A stretch of DNA of 64,000 bases from Klebsiella pneumoniae (GCF_000742135.1 NZ_KN046818.1:4662295-4726294), one strand, 5' to 3'. Numbered from the stretch's first letter, positions 27,481 through 37,763 are shown. A program made the numbers and translations. Notes: a model not told the origin generated them from the sequence alone.

Positions 27481-28530
27481 ATGTCCCCTCCGCAGGCTGA
27501 TAAAGCCGGGCTTCATATTTTACTTAAGCTGGCGGCGCTGGTGATTATCCTCGCCGGGATCCACGCCGCCGCCGATATCCTGGTGCAGCTACTGCTGGCG
27601 CTGTTTTTCGCTATTGTTCTCAACCCGCTGGTCACCTGGTTCATTCGCCGCGGGGTGCGGCGTCCGTTCGCCATTACCCTGGTGGTGACGGCGATGCTGG
27701 TGATGCTCACCGCGCTGCTCGGCGTGCTGGCGGCGTCGCTCAATGACTTTGTCGCCATGCTGCCCGATTTCAACCGCGCCCTGACGCGCAAGATCCTCCA
27801 GCTCCAGGAGTATCTCCCCTTCCTTAATCTGCATATCAATCCGGAGCGGATGCTGCGGCGCATGGATTCAGAACGGCTGATGACCTGGGCCACGACGCTG
27901 ATGACCCAGCTTTCCGGGGCGATGGCCAGCATCGTGCTGCTGGTGATGACGGTGATCTTTATGCTGTTTGAGGTTCGCCACCTGCCCTACAAACTGCGTT
28001 TTGCCCTCAATAACCCGCGCCTGCATATCGCCGGATTGCACCGGGCGCTGAAAGGCGTCACCCATTATCTGGCGCTGAAGACGCTGATTAGCCTGTGGAC
28101 CGGGCTGATTGTCTGGCTGGGGCTGCTGGCGATGGGGGTACAGTTCGCCCTGATGTGGGGGGTGCTGGCGTTTTTGCTGAACTATGTGCCGAACATTGGC
28201 TCCGCCATCTCCGCTATCCCCCCCATGCTGCAGGCGCTGCTGTTCAGCGGCATCTATGAGTGCCTGTTGGTAGGGGCGCTGTTTCTGGTGGTGCATATGG
28301 TGCTGGGCAACATGGTGGAGCCGCGCATGATGGGCCACCGGCTGGGGATGTCGACCCTGGTGGTGTTCCTGTCGTTATTGGTCTGGGGCTGGCTGCTGGG
28401 GCCGGTGGGAATGCTGCTCTCAGTGCCGTTAACCAGCGTCTGTAAAATCTGGATGGAAACCACCGTCGGAGGCAGCAAGCTGGCGATCCTGCTCGGCCCG
28501 GGCCGTCCCAAAAGCCGGCTCCCCGGCTAG
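27481..28530 (+). CDS. yhhT: YhhT, AI-2E family transporter-like membrane protein
   Basis: Polytopic protein, 349 aa, of the AI-2E/UPF0118 family, with about seven hydrophobic segments. The conserved C-terminal blocks LLNYVPNIGSAISAIPPM and RMMGHRLGMSTLVVFLSLLVWGWLLGPVGMLLSVP are present. The start MSPPQADKAGLHILLKLA is chosen for an AAGGAAT SD and E. coli length; a 60-codon upstream extension lies in the promoter and the divergent yhhS. Function not established. Its last four bases overlap the convergent arnF end. Confidence 0.9.
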   Translation: MSPPQADKAGLHILLKLAALVIILAGIHAAADILVQLLLALFFAIVLNPLVTWFIRRGVRRPFAITLVVTAMLVMLTALLGVLAASLNDFVAMLPDFNRALTRKILQLQEYLPFLNLHINPERMLRRMDSERLMTWATTLMTQLSGAMASIVLLVMTVIFMLFEVRHLPYKLRFALNNPRLHIAGLHRALKGVTHYLALKTLISLWTGLIVWLGLLAMGVQFALMWGVLAFLLNYVPNIGSAISAIPPMLQALLFSGIYECLLVGALFLVVHMVLGNMVEPRMMGHRLGMSTLVVFLSLLVWGWLLGPVGMLLSVPLTSVCKIWMETTVGGSKLAILLGPGRPKSRLPG

Positions 28531-28907
28531 CGGCGTTTCACCGGCCAGAAGATGGTCAATACGCCGGCGACGATGATCGCCACGCCCAGCAGCGATTGCC
28601 AGTAGAACGGCTCATGCCAGCCGGGCAGCCAGATGGCGGCGGCCCACACGAGGATATAGCTCAGGCTCAGTAGCGCATACGCTTTCGACAGCGGCAGGCG
28701 ATGGAGGGCAAAGTACCAGCAGACCATCGACAGCAGGTAGCCCAGCAGGCCGAAAAACAGGCCGAAAGTCCCGGGCTGGAAATGCAGCAGATGCTGGAGA
28801 AATGCCACAATATCGGTCAGCGGTGGCAAGGCCACCATGGCGCTGCGCAGCAGCAACTGCGCGGCGCTGACGAGGCCGACGCTGAGTAATGCCCAGAAAA
28901 AGCCCAT
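28527..28907 (-). CDS. arnF: ArnF, undecaprenyl-phosphate-aminoarabinose flippase subunit
   Basis: Small EmrE-like membrane protein, 126 aa, with four hydrophobic helices (for example LLSVGLVSAAQLLLRSAMV, SYILVWAAAIWLPGWHEPF). With ArnE it is thought to flip undecaprenyl-phosphate-L-Ara4FN-derived aminoarabinose lipid to the periplasmic face for ArnT. Last gene of the arn operon; start overlaps the arnE stop by one base. Confidence 0.92.
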   Translation of the reverse strand: MGFFWALLSVGLVSAAQLLLRSAMVALPPLTDIVAFLQHLLHFQPGTFGLFFGLLGYLLSMVCWYFALHRLPLSKAYALLSLSYILVWAAAIWLPGWHEPFYWQSLLGVAIIVAGVLTIFWPVKRR

Positions 28908-29245
28908 CAGACGCTGGTCCCCAGAATGACAATGCCCACGACGATCAACCCGACGCCAAGCCAGTGGCGACGGGCGACCGGCTCATGCCAGATGCCCCAG
29001 CCCGCGAGGGTAACCCAGACGAAATTCAGACTCAGCATCGGATAGGCGATGCTGACCGGAATAGACTGCAGGACGCTCAGCCACAGCAGCATGCCGCAGC
29101 CCAGACATAACAGCGCCATCCCCAACCAGAAGAGTATATGGCGACTCCGCCGTCCGCGACGGGACGGGCGGGTCGCCTGTTTCTGGCAGAGCTGTCCGGC
29201 GCAGCTCAGCAGGCTGGCGCACACCAGACAGATCCAGACGCTCAT
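28907..29245 (-). CDS. arnE: ArnE, undecaprenyl-phosphate-aminoarabinose flippase subunit
   Basis: Small EmrE-like membrane protein, 112 aa, with four hydrophobic segments and a basic loop ([11 protein letters not shown]) between the first two. The motif [24 protein letters not shown] (given here in part) is typical of the DMT-type ArnE. Starts within the arnT stop (ATGA overlap). Confidence 0.92.
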
Positions 29246-30897
29246 TGCGGCAGGTACTGAAGGAAAACGACCCGGCCCAGCTCGTAGGCGTTATCCGGTT
29301 TCGGTAACGGTAAGTCGAGCATACTCTCTCCTTTATCCATCAACAGCACCAGCGAGACCGGCCCCTGCTGACGATGCGCGGCCAGCCAGTCGGCAAAACC
29401 GGCCTGGCTGACAAAGCTTCCCTGAGCATCCGGCCAGTCGAGACCGTACTTCAGCTCACCCTGTTTGTCGAACATAATAATATCGCTTCGCTTCAGCTCC
29501 CAGGCCAGGCCGCCGGCGATCCCAACGTTGTTGGTCAGGACGTAACGGCTGGGCTGCAGGGATTCGCTGACGATATCCACGAGGAACTGCGGCTGTTTGC
29601 TGTCGATAACCCGGTCCGGGATGGCGAAGCCCACCAGCAGCGCCAGGCCGAGCGGACAGAGCGCGGCGAGGCTCCAGCGGCGGCCACAGTCTTTCATCGC
29701 CAGCCAGCCCATCAGCGCCCAGACGGCAAAAGCGATCGCCGCCAGCAGACATTTATACAGCTCAATCTTGGTCCACACCGGCCTATGCATGAAGCCCCAC
29801 GGCGAGACCACCAGCACGGCGATAAGCCCCAGCAAACCAACGCCCAGGTTGATCATCCCGTTGATGCGCAACGCTTTCGCGCCGGTCTTTGCGGCCTCCA
29901 GCGCGTAGCGGGCCATCAGGATCGACAGCGGCGCAAAGCACGGCAGGATATAGGTCGGCAGTTTGCCTTTGGCGATACTGAAGAACAGGAACGGCATCGC
30001 CACCCAACCTAACAGATACAGCGCGCCGCGGGCCTCATCGCGCTCAAGCCAGCCGCGCTTTAGCGCCCCCGGCAGCAGGGCCAGCCACGGCAAACTGCCG
30101 GCGATCAGGAACGGGATGTAGTACCAGAACGGCGCTTTGTGCTGGGCGTCTTTTTCAGCAAAACGCTGAATATGCTCGACCCAGAAGAAGTAGCGCCAGA
30201 AGTCCGGCTCGCGCTGGGCGATAGCCAGCCCCCAGGGCAGCACCACCAGCGTACAGACAATCACCGCCAGCCAGCCGTAGGTCAGCACTTCACGCCAGCG
30301 TTTACGGGCGATCACCCACGGCAGAACGCCCACCACCGGCACCGCCAGCGCCAGGAAGCCTTTGGTCATCACCCCCATCCCGCAGGCGACGCCCAGCAGC
30401 ACGTAGCCCAGTATTTTGCCGCTGCGGCTCTGCGCCTGCGCCGCGCCCCAGAAGCTGCACATCGCCAGCGCCAGCCACAGGGTGATCATCGGGTCCAGCA
30501 CCGCATAGGTGCCAATCGCATACACCAGCATCGCGGTGAGGAAGATAACCGGCGACAGGATAGCTACCCGCTTATCACGAAAGATCCGCCACGCCAGCCA
30601 GGCCACCAGCAGGGCGGTCATGGTGATGGCGAAGACCGACCCGAAGCGTACGCCGAAGTTATTATGGCCAAACAGCCACTGACCAATACTGTTGATCCAG
30701 TAACCGGCAATCGGTTTTTCGAAGTAGCGCAGGCCGAGAAAATGCGGTACCACCCAGTCGCCGGTGGCCAGCATTTCACGGCTGATCTCCGCGTAGCGGG
30801 TTTCGTCGGGTTGCCAGAGCAAACGGAAATTGAGCGGCAGCAGATAATACAGCGCAAACAGCGCAATCAGAGAGACGCCATAGCGAATGCTTTTCAT
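29242..30897 (-). CDS. arnT: ArnT, lipid A 4-amino-4-deoxy-L-arabinose transferase
   Basis: Inner-membrane GT-C-type glycosyltransferase, 551 aa, that transfers L-Ara4N from undecaprenyl phosphate to lipid A phosphates on the periplasmic side, lowering negative charge and polymyxin binding. Seen: [17 protein letters not shown] in the first periplasmic loop (conserved acidic and Arg residues), [19 protein letters not shown], and about twelve membrane segments before the periplasmic C-terminal domain. The start is the ATG in TGATG with the arnD stop; an overlapping TTG one codon earlier is disregarded. Confidence 0.95.
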
Positions 30898-31799
30898 CAA
30901 ACACCCGAAGTCAGTAATTGTTCACGTCCGAGCCAGCCTTCCCGGCCAGCCAGTTCACCACGAACCACTTTGCCTGAGGGCAGCTCGCTAAAGTCAGCGG
31001 GCAGCAGCTGGCTCAGTGGGCAAAACTGAATTTCTTCTTCCGCCGCCATGGTCAGTAGTTCATTGAACTGATCGGCGTAGGCAATACCTTCCACTTCAGC
31101 GTGAATGGTATAGACCGGCACGCCCGCATCGCGATGGATGCAATCCAGCAGGTAGCGGTTAAAGCCGGCGATATCCACCGCCGTGCCCACCGCCTCGTCC
31201 CAGGTCGGCAACGTGACCGGGATCTGCACCGTACCGGAAACGCCGCTGCCGAGCTGGGGCAGAAACGGCCGCGTGCCGCGACAGTCGCTGTTGTAGAGAA
31301 AATCGAAGGATTCTTTGGCTTTAACCACCCGCTGATCGGCGCGCCAGCCGGCGACGGCCGAGCAGGTCACCGGCCGGCCGATGATGCGCTCGAGCTCCAG
31401 CAGGCCGCGCTCAACCTCCAGCGCCAGCCTTTCCTGCGGCCAGACGCCGCTCCACGCCTGCCAGCTGTAGTGGTCCCAGGCGTGCAGGCCGACTTCATGA
31501 GATTCGGCGGCGGCGCGGATCACCGCTTCGTTCCCTGCGCCGATGCGGCGCCCCGGCCAGGCGGTGCCGGCCAGCAGAATATCCCAGCCGTACAGCGAGG
31601 CGGCTCTGGAACGCAGCATCTTCCACAGAAACTTCGGTTTTACCAGGCGCCACAGGTGGCGCCCCATATTGTCCGGCCCGACGCTGAAGAAGAAGCTTGC
31701 CTGAATCCCGTGCTTGCCCAGCAGGGCCAGCAGCCGCGGTACGCCATCACGCGTCCCGCGAAAGGTATCGACATCTATGCGTAAGCCGACTTGTTTCAT
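30897..31799 (-). CDS. arnD: ArnD, undecaprenyl-phosphate-Ara4FN deformylase
   Basis: Polysaccharide-deacetylase (NodB) fold enzyme, 300 aa, that removes the formyl group from undecaprenyl-phosphate-L-Ara4FN. Motifs: [15 protein letters not shown] at the N-terminus (metal-binding Asp), [15 protein letters not shown] (His/His-type motif), and [13 protein letters not shown]. Start overlaps the arnA stop by ATGA; stop overlaps the arnT ATG. Confidence 0.95.
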   Translation of the reverse strand: MKQVGLRIDVDTFRGTRDGVPRLLALLGKHGIQASFFFSVGPDNMGRHLWRLVKPKFLWKMLRSRAASLYGWDILLAGTAWPGRRIGAGNEAVIRAAAESHEVGLHAWDHYSWQAWSGVWPQERLALEVERGLLELERIIGRPVTCSAVAGWRADQRVVKAKESFDFLYNSDCRGTRPFLPQLGSGVSGTVQIPVTLPTWDEAVGTAVDIAGFNRYLLDCIHRDAGVPVYTIHAEVEGIAYADQFNELLTMAAEEEIQFCPLSQLLPADFSELPSGKVVRGELAGREGWLGREQLLTSGV

Positions 31800-33781
31800 G
31801 AGTTTTTATCGTCCGTGAGCTCAACGGTGCGCAGGAAGAAGTCCAGAGTGTGTTCAACGGTCTCTTCCATCTCGACGGTCGGTTCCCAGTTCAGGCAGCG
31901 TTTCGCGTTGCGAATGCTCGGTTTACGATGCTCAACGTCCTGGTAACCTTTACCGTAGTAATCGCTGCTTTCCACTTCGCGGAAGCCGGCGAACGGCGGG
32001 AAGCGATCGCGCAGCGGATGGCGCTCGAAGCAGGCGAGCAGCATTTCCGCCAGCTCTTTGATGCTCGCTTCGTTTTCCGGGTTACCGATGTTGATGATCT
32101 GACCATCGCAGCGACCGTCTTTGTTCTCAATGATGCGGAACAACGCTTCGATACCGTCGCTGATATCGGTGAAGCAGCGCTTCTGTTTGCCGCCTTCGAT
32201 AAGCTTAATCGGCGAACCTTCCACCAGGTTGAGGATCAGCTGAGTGATGGCGCGGGAGCTACCGATACGTGCGGCATTAAGGTTATCCAGACGCGGCCCC
32301 ATCCAGTTGAACGGACGGAACAGGGTGAACTTGAGGCCGTTCTTATCGCCATAGGCCCAGATCACGCGGTCCAGCAGCTGTTTAGAAACCGAGTAGATCC
32401 AACGCTGTTTGTTGATCGGCCCGACCACCAGATTGGAATTATCTTCGTCGAAGTTTTTGTCGGTGCACATGCCGTACACTTCCGAGGTCGACGGGAAGAT
32501 AATGCGCTTATTGTATTTCACGCAGTCACGGATGATCTTCAGGTTCTCTTCGAAATCCAGTTCGAACACGCGCAGCGGGTTACGGGTGTATTCGATAGGC
32601 GTCGCGATCGCGACCAGCGGCAGTACCACGTCGCATTTCTTAATGTGGTATTCGATCCACTCGGAGTGAATGCTGATATCGCCTTCCACAAAGTGGAAAC
32701 GCGGACAGTCGAGAAAACGGCTGATGGCGTCGGAGCCGATATCCAGACCGTAAATCTCATAGTTGTCGTCCTGCAGCAGACGCTCGGTCAGGTGGTTACC
32801 GATAAAGCCGTTGACGCCGAGGATCAGCACCCGGGTGCGACGCTTAATCGCCACCACCGGTTTGCTGCTGATCACCGCCCCGGACACCAGGCCCAGCGCC
32901 TGCGCCAGCTGAGCGCCCTGCATGTACACGCCGCGTTCGGTCTGGCCGGTGACAATCTCCAGCGCCCCGTCCTGGCACGCGACGATCAGCGGCGCAATGG
33001 AGATCACGGTGCCCGGTTTAGCTGCTGGCAAATCGTGGCGAACGCGGGATTTCCAGACGATAAACTTGTTCGCTCCGGCGTAGCCGAAGGCGCCCGGCCA
33101 CGGATCCGAGACCGCACGCACCAGATTGTGCAGGGTCTGCGCCGGCTGCTCCCAGTCCAGCCGGCCATCTTCCGGGGTACGACGCCCCACATAGGTTGCC
33201 TGGCTGTGATCCTGCGGACGCTCATCGGTGGTGCCGGCGAGGATCGCCGGCAGCGCCCGGCTCAGCAGCTCAGTGGCGGCAGCGCACAGCTTACGATGCA
33301 GCGTCAGGGCGGCGTCATCCGCGCCAATCGCCACGGCCTGCTGGGCGACGATATCGCCAGCGTCTGCGCGGTTCACCATCCGGTGCAGGGTGACGCCGGT
33401 TTCGCTTTCGCCATTGACCAGCACCCAGTTCAGCGGCGCGCGGCCGCGATATTTTGGCAGCAGCGAACCGTGCAGGTTGAACGCCCCTTTCGGCGCCAGA
33501 TTGAGGATCTCATCGCCCAGAAGGTTGCGATAGTAGAAGGAGAACAGCACGTCCGGCTTCATCTCGCGGATACGCTCAATCCACAGCGGATGGTTCACGT
33601 CTTCCGGCGCCCACACCGGAATACCCTGCTCGGCGGCAAGGCGCGCCACGGAGCCAAAGAAATGGTTTTCGCCAGGGTTATCCGGGTGGGTGAAAATAGC
33701 AGCGATATCATACCCGGCGTCCAGCAGGGACTGGATACCGGTGCAGCCCATATCGTGATAAGCGAAGACTACGGCTTTCAT
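31796..33781 (-). CDS. arnA: ArnA, bifunctional UDP-glucuronate decarboxylase / UDP-Ara4N formyltransferase
   Basis: 661-aa bifunctional cytoplasmic enzyme. The N-terminal formyltransferase domain (1-300) carries the catalytic triad seen as N102 and H104 in FNLHGSLLP and D140 in MVNRADAGD. The C-terminal UDP-GlcA oxidative decarboxylase (about 315-661) has the NAD-binding [10 protein letters not shown] motif, E434 in STSEVYG, Y463/K467 in YSVSK and R619. All catalytic residues described for the E. coli protein are at the same numbers. Overlaps arnC and arnD by 4 bp each. Confidence 0.98.
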   Translation of the reverse strand: MKAVVFAYHDMGCTGIQSLLDAGYDIAAIFTHPDNPGENHFFGSVARLAAEQGIPVWAPEDVNHPLWIERIREMKPDVLFSFYYRNLLGDEILNLAPKGAFNLHGSLLPKYRGRAPLNWVLVNGESETGVTLHRMVNRADAGDIVAQQAVAIGADDAALTLHRKLCAAATELLSRALPAILAGTTDERPQDHSQATYVGRRTPEDGRLDWEQPAQTLHNLVRAVSDPWPGAFGYAGANKFIVWKSRVRHDLPAAKPGTVISIAPLIVACQDGALEIVTGQTERGVYMQGAQLAQALGLVSGAVISSKPVVAIKRRTRVLILGVNGFIGNHLTERLLQDDNYEIYGLDIGSDAISRFLDCPRFHFVEGDISIHSEWIEYHIKKCDVVLPLVAIATPIEYTRNPLRVFELDFEENLKIIRDCVKYNKRIIFPSTSEVYGMCTDKNFDEDNSNLVVGPINKQRWIYSVSKQLLDRVIWAYGDKNGLKFTLFRPFNWMGPRLDNLNAARIGSSRAITQLILNLVEGSPIKLIEGGKQKRCFTDISDGIEALFRIIENKDGRCDGQIINIGNPENEASIKELAEMLLACFERHPLRDRFPPFAGFREVESSDYYGKGYQDVEHRKPSIRNAKRCLNWEPTVEMEETVEHTLDFFLRTVELTDDKNS

Positions 33782-34761
33782 GAACGATCTTCCTCTTTAG
33801 ATGCCGTTTCCGGCTGGCGAACAACACGTTGAATAAAGTAGCGGGGGCGGGCGCGCACGTCGTTATAGATGCGGCCGATATACTCCCCGAGCAGGCCCAT
33901 ACCGACAAACTGGGCGCCGATGAACATGAACAGCACGGCGAAGAGCATAAACACCCCTTCCGCCGCCCACTGCGGGCCAAAGGCCAGACGCAGCACCACC
34001 AGCAGCAGGCCGAAGGCGAAGCCCAGCAGGGCAATCACGCTGCCGAAAATGCTGAGCAGACGCAGCGGCGTGGTGGTCAGACAGGTCACCAGGTCGTACA
34101 TCAGGTTGATCAGGCGCATGAAGCTGTATTTGGAGTCGCCGAATTCGCGCTCGGCGTGCATCACCGGGATCTCCACCGCGCGCCGGGCGAAGGTATTCGC
34201 CAGGATCGGGATAAAGGTGCTGCGCTCATGGCAGTTGAGCATGGCGTCGATGATATGGCGGCGGTAAGCGCGCAGCATGCAGCCGTAGTCGCCCATCGCT
34301 TTGCCGGTGGTGCGCTGGATCAGGCGGTTGATCATCTTCGACGCGGTTTTACGGAAGATGCTGTCCTGACGGTTCTGGCGGACGGTGCCCACCACGTCGT
34401 AACCTTCATCAGCCTTCGCCACCAGCCGCGGGATCTCCTCCGGCGGGTTTTGCAGGTCGGCGTCGAGGGTAATAATCAGATCGCCGGTTACATGGCTGAA
34501 GCCGGCCATGATCGCCGAGTGCTGGCCGTAGTTACGGTTTAACAGCACGGCGACGACGTGGCTGCCTTCCGCCTCGGCGGCTTCGGTGAGCATGCGCGCG
34601 GAATCGTCGCTGCTGCCATCGTCGATCAACAGAATTTCATATTGCCGCCCCAGGGTGGCGCAGGCGGCATCCGTACGACGAAGCAGTTCCGGCAGGCTAT
34701 CCTGTTCGTTATAAACCGGGATAACCACCGAGACCTTCTTCACGGGAGGGTAAGTAAGCAT
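33778..34761 (-). CDS. arnC: ArnC, undecaprenyl-phosphate Ara4FN transferase
   Basis: GT2-family glycosyltransferase, 327 aa, that loads L-Ara4FN from UDP onto undecaprenyl phosphate. It shows [45 protein letters not shown] and [14 protein letters not shown] (DxD-type motif), and two C-terminal membrane segments (about 235-258 and 268-292). The start MLTYPPVKK, one base after the arnB stop, is chosen; the upstream extension in frame lies within arnB. Confidence 0.95.
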   Translation of the reverse strand: MLTYPPVKKVSVVIPVYNEQDSLPELLRRTDAACATLGRQYEILLIDDGSSDDSARMLTEAAEAEGSHVVAVLLNRNYGQHSAIMAGFSHVTGDLIITLDADLQNPPEEIPRLVAKADEGYDVVGTVRQNRQDSIFRKTASKMINRLIQRTTGKAMGDYGCMLRAYRRHIIDAMLNCHERSTFIPILANTFARRAVEIPVMHAEREFGDSKYSFMRLINLMYDLVTCLTTTPLRLLSIFGSVIALLGFAFGLLLVVLRLAFGPQWAAEGVFMLFAVLFMFIGAQFVGMGLLGEYIGRIYNDVRARPRYFIQRVVRQPETASKEEDRS

Positions 34762-34762
34762 A

Positions 34763-35902
34763 TCAACGTCCTGACAACTGGCGCAGTGCGGAGATAACGC
34801 GAGTGACATCGTCATCGGTCATATCCGGGAACAACGGGAGAGAGCAGATGCGGGCGCTGTTCCATTCGGTATTCGGCAGGGAAACCTCAGGGAAGCGCTC
34901 GCGGTAATATTTTTGCGTATGGGCCGCACGGAAGTGCAGGCCGGTGCCGATGCCCATCGCCTTCAGCTTTTCCATCAGCGCGTCGCGGCTGATGCCGCAC
35001 GCGGCCTCATCGACGCGGATGATAAACAGATGCCAGGCGTGCTGGTGATCCCAGGTCGGGACGCTCAGCGGTTTAAACGGCGTGTCCGCCAGCTCGCGCA
35101 GGTAGCGCTGGGCAATCTCGGTCCGGCGCTGATTGGCGTGGCTCAGTTTTTCCAGCTGGACCAGCGCCAGAGCGGCGTTGATATCGGCAAGGTTGTACTT
35201 GAAGCCCGGGGTGATCACCTCCGCCTGCGGCGCGCGGCCGTGGGTCTGGCGATCATAAGCGTCCACGCCCAGACCATGGAATTTCAGGCTACGGATGCGG
35301 GAGGCCAGCTCGTCGTCGTCGGTGACAATCAGCCCGCCTTCGGCGCAGGTCATGTTTTTGATCGCGTGGAACGAGAAAATGGCGGTCCCCTGCCAGCCCA
35401 CGTGGCGGCCTTTATAATGGGTACCGGCCGCATGGGCGGCGTCTTCGATCACCGAAATGCCATGGCGCTCGCCCACCGCGCGAATGGCGTCGATGTCGGC
35501 TGGCGCGCCCGCGTAGTGCACGGGAATTATCGCTTTGGTACGCGAGGTGATCGCAGCTTCCACCGCTGCAGGGGTAATCATCAGATTGTCGTTATCGACA
35601 TCGATCATCACCGGCGTGGCGCCCAGCAGGCAGATCATATTGAGAGTGGAGACCCAGGTCTGGGACGGCGTAATGACTTCATCGCCGGGGCCAATACCCA
35701 GCGCCATCAGGGTCACATGCATCCCGCCGGTCGCTGAACTGACGGCAATCGCATGACGGTTGCCGGTCAGCTGGCAGAATGCCGCTTCAAGTGCCTGATT
35801 CTTCGGCCCGGTGGTGATCCAGCCCGACGCTAAAACTTCACGCAGGGCTGCCAGCTCTGCGTCGCCCATCGACGGGCGCGAAAAAGGCAAAAAATCGCTC
35901 AT
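34763..35902 (-). CDS. arnB: ArnB, UDP-4-amino-4-deoxy-L-arabinose aminotransferase
   Basis: DegT/DnrJ/EryC1-type PLP aminotransferase, 379 aa, converting UDP-4-ketopentose to UDP-L-Ara4N with glutamate as donor. The PLP lysine is K182 in [15 protein letters not shown]; also seen are [25 protein letters not shown] and [15 protein letters not shown]. The start [11 protein letters not shown] has an AGGA SD five bases upstream. First gene of arnBCADTEF. Polymyxin-resistance operons of this type are controlled by PmrAB and PhoPQ; a candidate PmrA box lies upstream. Confidence 0.96.
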   Translation of the reverse strand: MSDFLPFSRPSMGDAELAALREVLASGWITTGPKNQALEAAFCQLTGNRHAIAVSSATGGMHVTLMALGIGPGDEVITPSQTWVSTLNMICLLGATPVMIDVDNDNLMITPAAVEAAITSRTKAIIPVHYAGAPADIDAIRAVGERHGISVIEDAAHAAGTHYKGRHVGWQGTAIFSFHAIKNMTCAEGGLIVTDDDELASRIRSLKFHGLGVDAYDRQTHGRAPQAEVITPGFKYNLADINAALALVQLEKLSHANQRRTEIAQRYLRELADTPFKPLSVPTWDHQHAWHLFIIRVDEAACGISRDALMEKLKAMGIGTGLHFRAAHTQKYYRERFPEVSLPNTEWNSARICSLPLFPDMTDDDVTRVISALRQLSGR

Positions 35903-35947
35903 CATCATCCTGTTCTGTAGATGACCCACGCACGAATCTGGGTCGTT

Positions 35948-35989
35948 AGAATAAAATATCCTGCGCCTGCGGACTTAAACGAAATTAAA
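35948..35989 (-). promoter_or_regulatory. Candidate arnB promoter with PmrA-like box
   Basis: On the minus strand TTTAAT-TTCG-TTTAAG (35989-35974) resembles the PmrA box (two YTTAAK half-sites), though the spacer is 4 rather than the usual 5 bp. It overlaps the expected -35 position of a -10 TATTCT (35953-35948) about 46-51 bp before the arnB ATG. The location suits a PmrA-activated promoter; the spacing difference makes it tentative. Confidence 0.4.
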
Positions 35990-36070
35990 ATGAAGTGAGT
36001 TCAGCACGGCATTCCATTTCAGGGTATCTCGACCACTATTAATGTAGTCGACCTTGCTTAGGATAATATT

Positions 36071-36190
36071 AAGAAATTAATATTTCTTCAGGATAAGAAA
36101 TAACTTATTAATAAACAGTATGATAGGAGTTTTTTATGGCAGAAATTTGACGGAGGAGCGTTCCTGTCACGAAAAAGAGAACAGGAACGC
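36071..36190. other. AT-rich intergenic region with two inverted repeats (arnB-padC)
   Basis: The 396-bp gap 35903-36298 between arnB and the end of padC holds no credible gene and is clearly AT-rich compared with its surroundings. It contains AAGAAAT-TAAT-ATTTCTT (36071-36088) and GCGTTCCTGT / ACAGGAACGC (36158-36167 with 36181-36190, 13-nt loop). The second could be a padC 3' stem-loop but lacks a T tract. A nucleoid-protein (H-NS) target is conceivable from composition only. Confidence 0.5.
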
Positions 36191-36298
36191 AATAGTTGAA
36201 ATTAAACGAGAACTAAACCAGTTCACAATTTATTATTCTGTCATTGTCACGCTTAATGACAAAAAGTTAGCGCAGATCACAAAGTTATTTCTGCTGAA

Positions 36299-36805
36299 TT
36301 ACAAATTTGCAGGAAAATCCGCAGGCAATTCGCTCGCCGGGCAATTAATGACCTCGTCATTATCCGCGCCACAGTCGCGAATGAAGGTGATAGTGGCGAA
36401 CTCGTCAATCACTTCCGTCGGGTAGGCCGGGCCGGCATCGCGATACGAATTCATCAGCGGAATATGGTCGTTCTGGAAGCAGATGGTTTTTTCCGGGTTA
36501 TTCATGATCCAGCGCGGGAAGAAAATAGTGCCGTGGAACAGTTTGTCGCCCAGGTTGACGATCAGGCTGACGTCGGTGCCGGTCGGTTCGGTCCAGGAGA
36601 TTTTGTAGATACTTTCCCCCACCCGCACAATGTACGCTTCCTGATCTTTCACCCAGCGATTGCCGACGATGCCGCTGTGAATACGGTAGTCGAGGGTGTG
36701 GCCATTTTTGACGTAAATCTCGTAGTTCCAGCCGTTGTCGTAGGTATAGACCAGATGTTTACCGATAAAGCCGCTGAGGTCATGTTTGTCGAAAGTGCTC
36801 ATCAT
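36299..36805 (-). CDS. padC: Phenolic acid decarboxylase (PadC family)
   Basis: Cofactor-free decarboxylase, 168 aa, that converts hydroxycinnamic acids (p-coumaric, ferulic, caffeic) to vinylphenols, a detoxification step for plant-derived phenolics. It closely matches the Bacillus/Lactobacillus PadC fold: LVYTYDNGWNYEIYVKN (catalytic tyrosines), YRIHSGIVGNRWVKDQE, ISWTEPTGTDVSL and FFPRWIMNNPEKTICFQNDH. SD GAGGAG is five bases before the first of two ATGs. Divergent from a LysR regulator with a 97-bp shared promoter region. Absent from E. coli K-12; signs of horizontal spread are likely but not shown here. Confidence 0.95.
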   Translation of the reverse strand: MMSTFDKHDLSGFIGKHLVYTYDNGWNYEIYVKNGHTLDYRIHSGIVGNRWVKDQEAYIVRVGESIYKISWTEPTGTDVSLIVNLGDKLFHGTIFFPRWIMNNPEKTICFQNDHIPLMNSYRDAGPAYPTEVIDEFATITFIRDCGADNDEVINCPASELPADFPANL

Positions 36806-36902
36806 TTATTCTCCTCTGTTTTGTTGAGGACAGCATACGTCTTTAAAAAATGAATGAATAACGCTATGTTTGGATTAAATACATTCAAATTTTAGATTGA
36901 TT

Positions 36903-37763
36903 ATGCACAAGACAACCCTGGAGCAGTGGGCGTTACTCGAAAAGGTAGTGGAATTGGGGAGCTTTGCCAGAGCGGCGGAGGAGACCAATCGCAGTCAGTC
37001 ATCGGTAAGCTATAACCTCGCGCTGCTGCAGGAGCGCTTAGGCGTGGCGCTGCTGGCGCCGTCCGGCCGGCGGGCGGTGCTGACGCCGGCTGGCGAACTA
37101 CTGCTGAATCAGGTCAAGCCGCTGCTGCAGGCCTTCGCCTACGTCGAGACGCACGCCGCCACTCTGCGCAACGGGGCGCGGACCCGCCTGGATCTGGTGG
37201 TCGACAGTATTTTCCCGCGCCAGCGGCTGTTCGCGATTTTACGCCAGTTTCAGCAGCGCTATCCGCAGACCCAGGTCAGGCTCACCGAAGTGCTGGAAAA
37301 CCTGGATGACGAGAGCGCGGCGCGGACGGAAGCCGATGTGATGGTGTTGACCCGCCGCCAGGATATTACCGGCCGCGGGGAGTGGCTGATGAATATTGAT
37401 TTCATCGCCGTCGCCCACCGCGACCACCCTCTCGCCGCGCTGGACGGACCGCTGGAGGATAGCGCGCTGGCGCCGTGGCCGCTGGTGCGCATTGCCGATC
37501 AGGGCGGAGATAGCCAGGCGCCGCGAGACGCCTGGACCTTCTCCACCATTGATGCCGCCATTGATGCGGTGATGTATCAGGTCGGCTTCGGCTGGCTGCC
37601 GGAGGAGCGCATTCGCCCCCATCTCGATCAGGCCGTGCTGAAGCGGTTGCCCCTCAGCCATGGCGCGCGCCGCGCGACGCCGCTGCACCTGATCGTCAAG
37701 CGGGACCTGGCGCCGATCGACGAACAGGTGGCCACGCTGCTGGCGTTGTTCCGGACGCCCTGA
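36903..37763 (+). CDS. LysR-type regulator, probable regulator of padC
   Basis: LysR family protein, 286 aa. The N-terminal helix-turn-helix (LEKVVELGSFARAAEETNRSQ and SSVSYNLALLQERLG, about residues 10-45) is followed by a substrate-binding domain from about 93. It is divergent from padC with overlapping promoters, the usual geometry for a LysR activator of the adjacent gene. Ligand unknown; a phenolic acid is the natural guess. The ATG at 36903 is chosen over a TTG two codons earlier; the SD is weak. Confidence 0.88.
   Translation: MHKTTLEQWALLEKVVELGSFARAAEETNRSQSSVSYNLALLQERLGVALLAPSGRRAVLTPAGELLLNQVKPLLQAFAYVETHAATLRNGARTRLDLVVDSIFPRQRLFAILRQFQQRYPQTQVRLTEVLENLDDESAARTEADVMVLTRRQDITGRGEWLMNIDFIAVAHRDHPLAALDGPLEDSALAPWPLVRIADQGGDSQAPRDAWTFSTIDAAIDAVMYQVGFGWLPEERIRPHLDQAVLKRLPLSHGARRATPLHLIVKRDLAPIDEQVATLLALFRTP

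Noticed and set aside
31850-33832. 660-codon open frame opposite arnA
   Set aside because: Antisense shadow of a fully conserved ArnA; no ribosome-binding site, no recognisable domain, and such long shadows are common in GC-rich coding DNA.
36120-36425. Small gene upstream of padC on the plus strand
   Set aside because: Overlaps the 3' end of padC in antisense, lacks family similarity, and its composition follows the AT-rich spacer.
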